Assembly (NCBI GenBank): GCA_020354005.1
Contig: CP070637.1
Span: forward strand, 2,650,812 to 2,700,476
Direction of reading: 5' to 3'
DNA from: Ignavibacterium sp.
GTDB lineage: Bacteria > Bacteroidota > Ignavibacteria > Ignavibacteriales > Ignavibacteriaceae
Length of the DNA: 49,665 nucleotides
The notes under the pieces were generated by a model that did not search any database, had not been told where the DNA came from, and saw only the letters and a list, made by a program, of their open reading frames with translations. The translations under genes and the position numbers were made by a program. Shown here in pieces: positions 32,222-40,953 of this stretch (its first letter is position 1; the number at the start of each line of letters is the position of its first letter).

Positions 32222-32290
32222 AGAGTTAAATGATATCAGAAAGTTCCTGAGCATTCAAGTCTGCAAGTTTCACTTGATTCACTTCTACTT
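32222..32290 (-). repeat. 3'-associated repeat, copy 2 (after the unknown two-gene unit)
   Basis: It reads 'VEVNQVKLADLNAQELSDII' then TAA on the minus strand and ends ATTTAACTCTGCAC. It has lost the first codons found in the other two copies. It begins 48 bases after the stop of the gene at 32338. Confidence 0.75.
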
Positions 32291-32337
32291 AAAACATCAC
32301 GGTTCGGTCAAGTTAATGCAGATGTTATTTGCAATTA

Positions 32338-32568
32338 CTATTTTAAACTTATTAACTGATGTAAGGATTTTTTCAACCCAACTTGCTCTTTTAAAGTTTT
32401 TGCTAAACAAGCTATTAACCATAATTTTATTTTGTCATCCTGACTCAAATTCTTTTTTTTACTGTTGGATTTTAAATAATCACACAATACTGAAAACTGC
32501 TTTTCAACATAAGTTTTAATATCAGTATTAAAAGAGCCACATCCCTCAAAGTTATTAATCGGCTCCAT
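32338..32568 (-). CDS. Small hypothetical protein, partner of 32602-33150
   Basis: The 76-residue lysine-rich, mostly helical product ('TYVEKQFSVLCDYLKSNSKK', 'DDKIKLWLIACLAKTLKEQ') follows the larger unknown gene by 33 bases. A weak AAGGGA site lies about 14 bases before the ATG. I do not recognise it. Its close spacing, same strand and position before a 3' repeat support a genuine two-gene unit. Confidence 0.5.
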   Translation of the reverse strand: MEPINNFEGCGSFNTDIKTYVEKQFSVLCDYLKSNSKKKNLSQDDKIKLWLIACLAKTLKEQVGLKKSLHQLISLK

Positions 32569-32601
32569 TCTTCCAATCCCTTGTAATAAAAAATCTAAAT
32601 G

Positions 32602-33150
32602 TTAAGGGAATGCATAATGACATATATCCATTCTGCAAGCCTGGAACTCAAGTTCTTTATATTCTCCTTTTTGCTGATATTCCTCATATGCTTTCCAATC
32701 CCAAGTTAATCTTGCGATCAATAGACGAACTATTCTTTCTTTATCCGGATTTTTATCCCCTAACCACTTTATAATTTCCTGATTTAGTTTATTTTTAAAG
32801 TAATTAGGGTTTCCCAGGGAATAATCACCAAGCCATTTCATAAGAGTATTTATATACTGCTGTCCAAGTGTACTTCTCCCCGTCTTATCACTGTCCAAAA
32901 CATCTTCACCTTTACTAATATGATTTGCTCCAATTTGGGTAGGTTCTACATTTGGCCTCAGGTTTAGAATAGAATCTTTAATATGTTCGAAATGTTGTTG
33001 ATATTTAAAATGACACACCTCGAATCTAGTAATTAGTTCACGAATTTTTTGAACATTTTTTGGAACCTTGCCAAGAGTTTCCTCGAGTTTATCTATTTCA
33101 ATAATTTCAGCGTCTTGAGGTGATATTTCTATATTTGACCACACGCTCAT
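32602..33150 (-). CDS. Hypothetical protein of unknown family
   Basis: The 182-residue soluble protein has no signal peptide or recognised domain. It is helical and charged ('KNVQKIRELITRFEVCHFKYQQHFEHIKD', 'GQQYINTLMKWLGDYSLGN', 'LNQEIIKWLGDKNPDKERIVRLLIARLTW'), with tryptophans spaced through the C-terminal half and an ending 'CRMDICHYAFP'. It is the first gene of a two-gene unit with 32338-32568. Genes of this kind in accessory regions are sometimes toxin, immunity or defence components, but nothing in the sequence shows it. Confidence 0.6.
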   Translation of the reverse strand: MSVWSNIEISPQDAEIIEIDKLEETLGKVPKNVQKIRELITRFEVCHFKYQQHFEHIKDSILNLRPNVEPTQIGANHISKGEDVLDSDKTGRSTLGQQYINTLMKWLGDYSLGNPNYFKNKLNQEIIKWLGDKNPDKERIVRLLIARLTWDWKAYEEYQQKGEYKELEFQACRMDICHYAFP

Positions 33151-33380
33151 AGTATATTTCCACTTTTACTACATATAACTACTAATTATAGAGTAAAAAC
33201 TGTTAAAGCTAATGCATCATTTGAGATTCCAGTCTTCGCAAGTTTTTATACAACCGCAAATACAACTTATCTCTAAAACAGAAAAGCTTCAACCCGTCTT
33301 CACTTCGTTACGCCGGGGCAAGCTTGTTTATAATAAGCAGTTTACAACACTACGCTACAGAATATCGGCGGGCTGGCAAA

Positions 33381-33469
33381 AGCAAAGTTAAATAATATCA
33401 GAAAGCTCCTGTGCATCTAAGTCAGCACGTTTCATTTGCTTTGCTTCTACTTCAGAGTTCATTTTCCGT
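33381..33469 (-). repeat. 3'-associated repeat, copy 3 (after the LUD-domain gene)
   Basis: This is the best preserved copy. It holds an intact 75-base frame (33388-33462) starting 'MNSEVEAKQMKRAD' after AAGGGG, ending 'ELSDII', then ATTTAACTTTGC. It begins 51 bases after the stop of the gene at 33520. The rest of the 33151-33519 gap has a small imperfect hairpin near 33290-33330 and no gene. Confidence 0.75.
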
Positions 33470-33519
33470 CCCCTTGAATAAAACTAAATGGAACCAGACC
33501 TTTACATTTACTGATATTT

Positions 33520-34113
33520 CTAATAACCCAATTCTTCATCGATTAGATATATTGTTACTCTATCTTTGTATGGCCTTGTAACAATTGAGATTACCCGGCA
33601 TATTCTTTCAGGGCTGTCACAATCTTCACATATACCGCTTTCCACACAGGGAGTATTTTTATTTAATCTTTTTGCATTAAGCGGTGCGGCTATTTCTTTT
33701 ATCCTTTCAATACCTTCATCCACATCATTTACAATTTTATTTGTTCCGACAACTATAAGAACCTGTTTTGGTCCGCACGATATTGCGGCAACACGGTTCC
33801 CAAAACCATCCATATTAACAAGCTTTCCATCTTTTGTAACAGCGTTTGAGCTTGTGATATAATATTCAGCCATAAGTGATGGTAAGCGATCCTCCCGTTT
33901 AATGTAATCTCTAAATGGCATACCGCGTTCTTTTATTTTTTCAATTATGCCTAATTTATCTACCGTTACAGAGCCTCCCCGACTAATACTTTTAGCCTGC
34001 TCCAGTTTTTTCAGGATTTCCGGTACAGCATCGGCAGCTTTTGGGAAAAAGTGAACAGTGAAGTTATTTGCTTCAAGATTTCTTATAGTTTCATTAATTA
34101 TGTCAATGTTCAT
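33520..34113 (-). CDS. LUD-domain (LutC/DUF162-like) protein
   Basis: The 197-residue protein matches the LUD domain found in LutB/LutC lactate utilisation proteins. It has 'LEANNFTVHFFPKAADAVPEILKKL', 'SISRGGSVTVDKLGI', 'YYITSSNAVTKDGKLVNMDGFGNRVAAI' and 'VIVVGTNKIV...EGIERIKEIAAPLNAKRL', then a cysteine-bearing end ('CVESGICEDCDSPERICR'). 'G.SVT....G' and 'VDGKGNRVAA' are the usual signatures. It is free-standing, with no lutA or lutB neighbours, as in many anaerobes. It has a strong AAGGAGG site. Confidence 0.9.
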   Translation of the reverse strand: MNIDIINETIRNLEANNFTVHFFPKAADAVPEILKKLEQAKSISRGGSVTVDKLGIIEKIKERGMPFRDYIKREDRLPSLMAEYYITSSNAVTKDGKLVNMDGFGNRVAAISCGPKQVLIVVGTNKIVNDVDEGIERIKEIAAPLNAKRLNKNTPCVESGICEDCDSPERICRVISIVTRPYKDRVTIYLIDEELGY

Positions 34114-34239
34114 AAGTCCTCCTTAACACATTCTTACTAATCCAGTCTTTACAAAATGCTACTGCCATTTATTTGTACCTCCAGTATTTACCAACCTATT
34201 GAAATTTTTTTCAGGACAGTTTCAGTTAGTTTTCCAGAA

Positions 34240-35361
34240 TCAAACTTCTTTAATTGTAATCTCAACCCCAAGTCTTTTTATATCATTAAAGAATTGAGTC
34301 GGTTCAACCAGGTTCGCCTGAAACCATAAACCCGGACGACGAATGCTTCCTTCCATATATTGCAATAAACACGCAACAACAGGAACTGCAGTTAAAACGT
34401 AAGCATCATCGTTGGTAAGTTTCATTTTTAAAATTCTGTTTTGATTATACTTCAGTCCAGTTGCTTCCAATTGTAAAACGGCTCCATAAGGTGGTTTACT
34501 AAAATATTTTAATCCCCAGCTAAAGAGTTTTCCCATTAGCGTATTAACCTTGTCGCCCAACAGTTTAAAGGCCGCGAATGTTGCCGGCATAATTAAATAA
34601 TCAATCATCCAATTAAATCCAGCAATGTGAAAACCTGTCTCCTGTAACGAAGGAATTGAATCTGGCAAATAACGCAGCTCTTCCATAAACATAGGTGAGC
34701 AGTAACGCTTGCCAAACGGTTCACCAAAATCAATCTTAGGAAACTCTTTCATAGACCTCGTAATCCACTTTTTGTCTTTAAACACTAATGGATTGAAGTT
34801 TTTTAACTCGTCTATAAATTCAGAAATTGTTGATTCGGAAAATTGCAGATTTTTCCAATCAAGTTGAAAGGCAGTACTGATATTTGCTCTTTCCAGCTCA
34901 TCAAATTTCATCCCAGCATACCTAACCATAGCAGCAGGAACACCCGGGTGATAACCGCCATCCGTAATAAAACATCTTCCTTCATTTTCAATTTTTTCTG
35001 CAAGCGATTTAAGTACGATTAATTTTATTGGAGAGGAAAGCTGTATATCAAAATAATCGGCACCAGCCTCAAGAGCTGTGTTTGCAACATTAAAAGTGTG
35101 ATCAATAGTGCTAGAGGCAACAACAATTATATCACTGCCTTCGAATGCTGTTTTTAAGTTGTCTGTATTAGATGCATCTGCGTAAGTGCTTGATACACGG
35201 TCGGTATTAAATTCCCGGTTTAATTCATCAGAGATTTGCCCGGCTCGCTCTGAATTTCTTCCTGCTATAGTAAGATGAGAGTTACTTTCTCTTAAAAGCA
35301 GTTTGGCAATTAATAAGCCTGTGTTACCGTAACCTCCGAGAATAAATATTCTGGGTTGCAT
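34240..35361 (-). CDS. Saccharopine dehydrogenase-like NAD(P)-binding protein
   Basis: The 373-residue product has an N-terminal Rossmann fold with 'RIFILGGYGNTGLLIAKLLL' (GxGxxG-like GGYGNTG) and 'LTIAGRNSERAGQI', then 'YADASNTDNLKTAFEGSDIIVVASS', typical of saccharopine dehydrogenase/trans-acting enoyl reductase-like proteins. The C-terminal half ('LVFKDKKW', 'FGKRYCSPMFMEELRYLPDSIP') lacks features of lysine biosynthesis enzymes. I choose ATG 35361, with GGAAAAGG just upstream, over a TTG at 35373. It may act as an NAD(P)-dependent reductase on an unknown lipid or amino-acid-like substrate. Confidence 0.85.
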   Translation of the reverse strand: MQPRIFILGGYGNTGLLIAKLLLRESNSHLTIAGRNSERAGQISDELNREFNTDRVSSTYADASNTDNLKTAFEGSDIIVVASSTIDHTFNVANTALEAGADYFDIQLSSPIKLIVLKSLAEKIENEGRCFITDGGYHPGVPAAMVRYAGMKFDELERANISTAFQLDWKNLQFSESTISEFIDELKNFNPLVFKDKKWITRSMKEFPKIDFGEPFGKRYCSPMFMEELRYLPDSIPSLQETGFHIAGFNWMIDYLIMPATFAAFKLLGDKVNTLMGKLFSWGLKYFSKPPYGAVLQLEATGLKYNQNRILKMKLTNDDAYVLTAVPVVACLLQYMEGSIRRPGLWFQANLVEPTQFFNDIKRLGVEITIKEV

Positions 35362-35428
35362 AACCTTTTCCAATGTAGGTAATCACTCCGACATAATATA
35401 AACAGATAAGCACAGCAACTATATTCTA

Positions 35429-35911
35429 CTAGTAGCCGGATATCACAATGACAGAGAGTTCTTTCATTTCAATATCAAGAAGAGCAAAAATGATATCATT
35501 TAAGTTCTCAACTTTTTCACACGGTTTTGTTTCGGTTGCATTAAGCACATCATTGCCTGCAGTTCTGCAATAATAATAACCTGTTTCTGTATCCATCGGT
35601 ATCAGTTTATCTTTAAACCATAATTTACTTCTGCATTCAGTTTCTATCGGCAGTTGTTTTAATCCTTTGCTCTGCAAGTTATTTATCCAGTTATTCATAT
35701 CTTCATCATTCAGCTTATACTTTGCAGATATATTTAATCCTTCTCTCTGCCCAAAACCAGCCATTGGCGGGAATCCATCGTATGCTATCATCACCGCATC
35801 ATCCGGAATTTCAAAATGTCTCTTTAATGCCTCTTTATCAGAACTATCTGTTACCTGCTGGCAGGAAGTAATTAACAACAATAACAAAAAGAAACTGGAA
35901 TATTTTTTCAC
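35429..35911 (-). CDS. Lipoprotein of unknown function
   Basis: The 160-residue product has a lipoprotein signal (MKKYSSFFLLLLLITSC, lipobox LITSC followed by QQVTD). The mature part ('IPDDAVMIAYDGFPPMAGFGQREGLNISAKYKLNDEDMNNW') has no family that I recognise. Two further cysteines ('IETECRSKLW', 'GYYYCRTAG') and a third ('ETKPCEK') may form disulphides in the periplasm. It reads alone between the saccharopine-dehydrogenase-like gene and a possible SH3-like protein. Confidence 0.65.
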   Translation of the reverse strand: MKKYSSFFLLLLLITSCQQVTDSSDKEALKRHFEIPDDAVMIAYDGFPPMAGFGQREGLNISAKYKLNDEDMNNWINNLQSKGLKQLPIETECRSKLWFKDKLIPMDTETGYYYCRTAGNDVLNATETKPCEKVENLNDIIFALLDIEMKELSVIVISGY

Positions 35912-35978
35912 TATTAATTGTTTTTAATTAATGAATTTAAAGATATTAGTTTTCCATCCTCGTCTCATACCTAAATAA

Positions 35979-36563
35979 TTATTCAAATGCATCCATCCCA
36001 TCAATTTTTTCTTTGATTCGAAAACAATAGTGTATCAGGTTCTTTAGTCGAAGCCAGCCTTCAGAATTATTCTTTACTATTTTAACCCACAAGATCATTT
36101 GCGGCTTTTCAATCATTATTCCATAGTGAACTGAATCATTATATTGTTCGCTAAATCCATCTTCTTCATCGTAAGGCCAAAACATATCTACATAAGTTTT
36201 CTTACCTTTATAATAAGTAATAAACTCCCCTTCTGTGCACCTCAGTATAGTTATTGTATCATCGGCAATAAATTTATCAAATGACCGAGTAATCAAAATC
36301 CTTCCAAATCTCTCATAGTGAACATTTCCATAAAGTGCTGTAATTGTATCACTTGCTGTAAGTACATATTTAATTGATGTGGTATCTCCTTCCTTCACAT
36401 ATACTTTAATTGTATCTCTAATAATCCATTGTCCCAATTTACAACCTTCAAATGGACAGGCATTTTTTTCAATTGTAGGTATTTCACTCCCGTGTTGAGC
36501 CAGTAAAAATTTATACTGCCCTATAATAAAGTATAATGCAAAAAGCAGATAGATAAATTTCAT
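35979..36563 (-). CDS. Exported protein with possible SH3-like segment
   Basis: The 194-residue product has a signal peptide (LLFALYFIIGQYKFLLA, then Q). The mature chain begins 'IEKNACPFEGCKLGQWIIRDTIKVY', with paired cysteines, and ends with 'ILWVKIVKNNSEGWLRLKNLI', which looks like the W-x-K-V...GW-L/V core of a bacterial SH3-type domain. The middle is beta-rich. I do not recognise a family. Secreted proteins of this sort often bind cell-wall or metal ligands. Confidence 0.6.
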   Translation of the reverse strand: MKFIYLLFALYFIIGQYKFLLAQHGSEIPTIEKNACPFEGCKLGQWIIRDTIKVYVKEGDTTSIKYVLTASDTITALYGNVHYERFGRILITRSFDKFIADDTITILRCTEGEFITYYKGKKTYVDMFWPYDEEDGFSEQYNDSVHYGIMIEKPQMILWVKIVKNNSEGWLRLKNLIHYCFRIKEKIDGMDAFE

Positions 36564-36605
36564 TGTTTCATTTTATAATAGTTGTTTGCAAATTTTATTA
36601 ATATA

Positions 36606-36989
36606 TTAACTTATATCCACTATTCGATAAATCATTCCGTTAAGTAAAGTGAATTCAGAGAGTCCGTTTAAGCGCATAGTTTCCCCGGCTTTTTTCCCAT
36701 TCGGTAAGTCGACAGCCAGCACACCTTCATATTCTACTTCAATGGCAACCTGATCGTCTTTCTCCTTAAAATCGATAATGGTTTGCTTGCGCGATGAAAA
36801 ATATTTTTTAGAGTCTTCAGCCATATCCCGGAATTCATCAATCCCCGACGCCGAAGCATTAATCTCTCCGCCGGAAATATTTACAAATTCAACTTCAGGA
36901 TGAATCACGGACAACATCTCATCAATATCAAAATTGTTATAACCATTTACATATTTTTCTATAATAGTACATTTTTCATCTTTATTCAT
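36606..36989 (-). CDS. Cytosolic NTF2-like (SnoaL-like) protein
   Basis: The 127-residue protein has the SnoaL-like pattern: 'IIEKYVNGYNNFDIDEMLSVIHPEVEFVNI', 'ASGIDEFRDMAEDSKKYFSSRKQTI', 'DQVAIEVEYEGVLAVDLPNGKKAGETMRLNGLSEFTLLNGMI' and 'RIVDIS'. It has no signal peptide, unlike the other members of this fold in the window. GAGGAAAG precedes the ATG. The active-site pocket cannot be assigned to any enzyme. Confidence 0.8.
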   Translation of the reverse strand: MNKDEKCTIIEKYVNGYNNFDIDEMLSVIHPEVEFVNISGGEINASASGIDEFRDMAEDSKKYFSSRKQTIIDFKEKDDQVAIEVEYEGVLAVDLPNGKKAGETMRLNGLSEFTLLNGMIYRIVDIS

Positions 36990-37038
36990 AATTACTTTCC
37001 TCTGTTGGAAATAAAATTCTTACCAACAAAAATCGGAT

Positions 37039-38286
37039 TTATAAATTTCTCTTTTGCAGTTTATCTGCATCCTCCTTTAAACCTTTGTTTGTGTAAGGAA
37101 GCAAAGACTCGGGCAAACATTCATCCATCATTCCCAGCACTTCTGTTACTTTTTCATTCCTTCCGGCTTCATCGTAAAGCGAAGCTAATGTGATAAAGCT
37201 ATGGCGATAATTCTGATAAATACTTATCATCTCATCAACATATTCAAGGTGCTTATCACTTACACCATTATACGTGTAGATCTCTGTTAGATTTTTATTG
37301 AGCTTTTCAGATGATGTTTTGACCCTATGTGAGTTTATTTTGTATACCAATCCTTCCAGGTTTAAGTAGTCATCCAATCCAATTGTATTTCCTTTATACA
37401 CTGTTGTTGAAAAGTAAACAGGTCTGTTCCAATCATTTGATTTTAAGATCTCTATTAACATTAAATCCTGTACGCGCACAGCTTTATTATCAATAGTGGG
37501 TTTAACAAGCCATTCAATTTTCCCTGCTTTATTAAACGGATCGTGTTTTGCCGAAACTCTAACCTTTTTTTCTTCCCAGAGTTTTGGTTTTATACTGTCT
37601 ATGTCTGTGTCACTCATTGTTAAAGCGAGGTTATTTTCACCAAATGGATAAGAGTTTTTCAACTGCTTTATATACCAGGGAACATTTAACAGGCTTAGAT
37701 TAACTACTATAATATCTGTTCTGTATTTTTCCATTAATTGCAGGAACCACATCGGGTACGTATCGTTATCTCCGTTAGTGAAAAGTATTGCATTCTTCTC
37801 GCAGGAAGACATAATGTTTTTGTTATATTCCATTATTGCAGGATAAAATCCTCCTTCACTTTTTCCATTTTGAAAAGCCCATCTCGCCGAATCGGGATTA
37901 TTGTCATATAAATATGTCATTGCAACAGATCCCCAAATGCTTTGAATTTTTGAGTAAGGACCTACGACAAACTTTTTACCTGTGTAATTGGGCGAGATTT
38001 CTATCACCTTTTTAAAATGGTTCGATGACTTTGATGCGTAGGGCATGTTCACATCGTTGATGATTGAACCATCGGCAAAAAGCATTAGTCGGTAGGTCTG
38101 TCCCAGGTAGTAATGGACCTCTGAATTTTGGGGTTCCTTAAATACGGCTTGATCGAGATAGTCTAAAGCTTTGTTATAGTCCTTTTTGTTAAGGGCATCT
38201 TCAGTTTTTGTTTTTAGAGATTCCCAGTTTTCAGTACTGCAGGCAAGAAGAGAAATGAGTAATACAATTTTAATTATGTTCTTCAT
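37039..38286 (-). CDS. TPR lipoprotein with DUF2723-like C-terminal module
   Basis: The 415-residue product has a lipoprotein signal (MKNIIKIVLLISLLACST, Cys 16). N-terminal TPR-like helices follow ('KDYNKALDYLDQAVFKEPQNSEVHYYLGQTYRLM'). The module from about residue 165 ('NAILFTNGDNDTYPMWFLQLMEKYRTDIIVVNLSLLNVPWYIKQL') is strikingly like the soluble C-terminal region of Bacteroidota DUF2723 membrane proteins, which combine a glycosyltransferase-like membrane half with this 'DNDT(Y/F)P' module. Here the membrane half is missing and the module is lipid-anchored. It may act with another protein or be a split form. Confidence 0.75.
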   Translation of the reverse strand: MKNIIKIVLLISLLACSTENWESLKTKTEDALNKKDYNKALDYLDQAVFKEPQNSEVHYYLGQTYRLMLFADGSIINDVNMPYASKSSNHFKKVIEISPNYTGKKFVVGPYSKIQSIWGSVAMTYLYDNNPDSARWAFQNGKSEGGFYPAIMEYNKNIMSSCEKNAILFTNGDNDTYPMWFLQLMEKYRTDIIVVNLSLLNVPWYIKQLKNSYPFGENNLALTMSDTDIDSIKPKLWEEKKVRVSAKHDPFNKAGKIEWLVKPTIDNKAVRVQDLMLIEILKSNDWNRPVYFSTTVYKGNTIGLDDYLNLEGLVYKINSHRVKTSSEKLNKNLTEIYTYNGVSDKHLEYVDEMISIYQNYRHSFITLASLYDEAGRNEKVTEVLGMMDECLPESLLPYTNKGLKEDADKLQKRNL

Positions 38287-38431
38287 TTTATCACCTCTTA
38301 GTAATAATACAGAGAAACATTCATCATAACTTAATAGAAGTACGAACGAGGGTCAACCTACCTGTCGGTAAACAAGCCTGATTATCTTCAGAGAAGTTTC
38401 AAGAATTTTGTAGCAGGGTTTGGGTAGGAAT

Positions 38432-39937
38432 TCACACATCATTTCTCCTGAAGAGGGACCATCCAATGGTGAACAAAAGACCGGCAATACATAACCATGC
38501 AAACAAATCACCAATTACTGCATAAACTGTTATAACACCTCTAACTGGTACCTTAGTTATCATTGTGTGGTTATCTGTAGTGAAATGATCCATTGCTGCC
38601 AAAGTGCGGCCAAGATAATCTACCGCTATTGATAGACCGTTGCCAGTTTGGCGTACCATCGAAAATCCATTCTCAATCGCACGGTAAACTGCCATTCTTG
38701 CGTGAAGAGGATCTATTGCTTTCCAATCCCAGGCAGGAACCAGCATAATATCAATATTAGCTTTACCAGCTTGATTTATTAATCCGGTAAAATCCATATC
38801 GTAACAAATTGTTGTACTTACCCTGCCGAAGTGTGTGTCAGATAACGGGAGAATACCTTCACCGGCTTTATCTGTAGAACCGGGGACGGGATATGTTTTA
38901 AGATACTCCCACTCAATAAATCCCTTGGGATTAATAAAGACTGATTTATTTTCTCCTAATCTGCCGGGATTATCTTTAGGGATTACAAAGTAGGCTAAGA
39001 GTAAATAAACATTTTTCTCAGTTGCCAACTCCTTCCCCCTATCAATAAATGCAGCTTCATCCTCTTCAAGAACTTTAATTAACGCTTCAGGCCAAATTGT
39101 TAAGGAGACATCAGAGCTTATAAGTTCTTTATTATGCTCGAATACTTCATCATAAACAGCATTAAGAATCACGGACTGGGCTGCACGATCTTCTTCCGCC
39201 ATTTTGATTGATGAATGAAAACCTCTTTTCTCCATTTCACTTAAATAATTTTCAGATTCTTTAGTAGCTGTAAAAGATGCTATGGTAACTGTATTTGATT
39301 GTGGAGGGAAAATTCCCAGCCGAAGTCCACCGTAAATTAAAACGAGCAATAAAGTAATTGAATAAATAAGGACTCCCTTTCTAACTGCTACCCACTCAAA
39401 TTTATTATCTAAGATCCAGTTTGCTACTGATGCGAGCCACATAACGATAAACGTAACACCCCACATACCTACAACAGATGATATTTGGATGAGTGATAAA
39501 TCATCAAATTGAGTATAAGCTACGGATGCCCATGAACCATAAAATAAATTGTTAATGTATTCAGCAGTTACAGCAGCAATTGGAAAAACTAAAGTTGAAA
39601 TAAAGCCATTTAGTTTATTAGCAATCAATTTATCGGCTAAGTATGGGAAGAACCACAGAAAAGCGTAGTAGGTTGTTAGAATGTAGGTCAATCCGCCCGG
39701 CAATGATGGAATGATACCAGAGAGCATTAATGGAGATGCGATTACAATTAAGACAAATAAAATTATCAAACCGGGGAAAGATTTTTTAGACCTTACAAAT
39801 CGTAGAAGAAATACCGGGGCAATCCAGGCGGCAATTGGGACAATCCATTTGCCATTAGAGATAATAAATATTGTGATCCCGGCAATGAGCAGAATATACG
39901 GAGATAGCAGATTGTATTTTTCTTTAATTTTTCTCAA
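38432..39937 (-). CDS. Apolipoprotein N-acyltransferase (Lnt)-like/nitrilase-superfamily membrane protein
   Basis: The 501-residue protein has an N-terminal membrane half of about six helices, then a C-terminal nitrilase domain. The catalytic triad is visible: Glu in 'SLTIWPEALIKV', Lys in 'WEYLKTYPVPG' and Cys in 'VSTTICYDMDFTGL'. A final membrane helix lies near the C-terminus. Topology and triad fit Lnt, which adds the third acyl chain to lipoproteins. Sequence around the membrane half differs from classical Lnt, so it could instead be a paralogue. The only start is TTG (39937), and the ribosome site is weak. Confidence 0.85.
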   Translation of the reverse strand: MRKIKEKYNLLSPYILLIAGITIFIISNGKWIVPIAAWIAPVFLLRFVRSKKSFPGLIILFVLIVIASPLMLSGIIPSLPGGLTYILTTYYAFLWFFPYLADKLIANKLNGFISTLVFPIAAVTAEYINNLFYGSWASVAYTQFDDLSLIQISSVVGMWGVTFIVMWLASVANWILDNKFEWVAVRKGVLIYSITLLLVLIYGGLRLGIFPPQSNTVTIASFTATKESENYLSEMEKRGFHSSIKMAEEDRAAQSVILNAVYDEVFEHNKELISSDVSLTIWPEALIKVLEEDEAAFIDRGKELATEKNVYLLLAYFVIPKDNPGRLGENKSVFINPKGFIEWEYLKTYPVPGSTDKAGEGILPLSDTHFGRVSTTICYDMDFTGLINQAGKANIDIMLVPAWDWKAIDPLHARMAVYRAIENGFSMVRQTGNGLSIAVDYLGRTLAAMDHFTTDNHTMITKVPVRGVITVYAVIGDLFAWLCIAGLLFTIGWSLFRRNDV

Positions 39938-40013
39938 CTATTGAATGCTAAGCACAAAGTGCGGGTCATTTTTTGTTATGAAATGGATGCATCTTTTCAT
40001 AAATAAACAGTAA

Positions 40014-40889
40014 TCAATTATTGTCAATTTCCTCGTTCAATTCTTCTATTATTTCCTTCACTCTGTCTGAGGGAGAAATGCTATATGCTTTTTTATATTC
40101 CTTTAAACTCTCCGCCGGCATACCCTTAATCCTGTAGGCTTCACCAAGAGAATCGTAAGGGTTTGCTTCTTCAGGTGCAAGTGATACTTGTTTCTTAAAC
40201 TTTTCTATCGCTTCATCCACTCTTCCCTGATTAAGTAAAAAATAACCATAATTATTATAGAAATAATAAAATTCAGGCTCTTCACCGTACATATCTTCTA
40301 ATATTTTTAACTCAGCTTCTGCTTTATTAAATTCTTCTTTTTCAATATAGATCCGGGATAATAAAAACCGGCCTTGCATTTCATCCATGGTTAGGACAAT
40401 TTGGGCTTGCTCTAATGCTTTATCAACATCTCCACCGGAAATCCCAGGTGCCTGCAGGTAAAACTGTGCAAGACCTATTCTTCCCTGCAGATGATCAGGA
40501 TCTAACTCAATTGTCCTTTGAAATTGTTCTTTTATGTTGCCTGCTATAAACGGTGCACTAAATATACTCGCATCCCTTGCATCTTCAGCATACATCATAC
40601 CCAACACAAAATGAAATTCAGCGTTCTCATCATCCAGTTCAACGGCTTTTTCTCCGTGTTCAATTGCTACATCCAAATCGCCAAGCCTGAACTGGCATCT
40701 TGACAAATAATAATGTGCTTCTGCTATATCATCACTCTCTTTTAAAATAGTTTCAAATATTTCTTTAGCCTCATTATTCTTTTCCTGGTTAAATAAATTA
40801 ATTCCGTTTTCTATCTTTTCACTATAATCACTTTGAGTATAAATCTCAGTTGTTAGTATGAGAATAAAAATCAAACATATTTTCTTCAT
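40014..40889 (-). CDS. Exported TPR protein
   Basis: I choose the ATG at 40889, which opens a signal peptide (MKKICLIFILILTTEIYT, then Q). A longer frame to 40937 lacks one. The 291-residue product is a series of about six TPR units ('AEAHYYLSRCQFRLGDLDVAIEHGEKAVEL', 'AEFHFVLGMMYAEDA', 'NNYGYFLLNQGRVDEAIEKFKKQVSL', 'NPYDSLGEAYRIKGMPAESLKEYKKAY'). Exported TPR proteins scaffold envelope complexes; no partner can be named. Confidence 0.85.
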   Translation of the reverse strand: MKKICLIFILILTTEIYTQSDYSEKIENGINLFNQEKNNEAKEIFETILKESDDIAEAHYYLSRCQFRLGDLDVAIEHGEKAVELDDENAEFHFVLGMMYAEDARDASIFSAPFIAGNIKEQFQRTIELDPDHLQGRIGLAQFYLQAPGISGGDVDKALEQAQIVLTMDEMQGRFLLSRIYIEKEEFNKAEAELKILEDMYGEEPEFYYFYNNYGYFLLNQGRVDEAIEKFKKQVSLAPEEANPYDSLGEAYRIKGMPAESLKEYKKAYSISPSDRVKEIIEELNEEIDNN

Positions 40890-40953
40890 AACTATTTCTC
40901 TTCTGTATGATAAAATTCTCATGATTGAATTAGCCATGGATCTTTACATTTTG

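Noticed and set aside
31160..33469. The 3' repeats as integron attC sites
   Set aside because: Each ends with ATTTAAC, which fits one attC core half, but no matching GTTRRRY half, imperfect hairpin or integrase gene is seen, and the repeats are conserved along their length without inverted symmetry, unlike attC.
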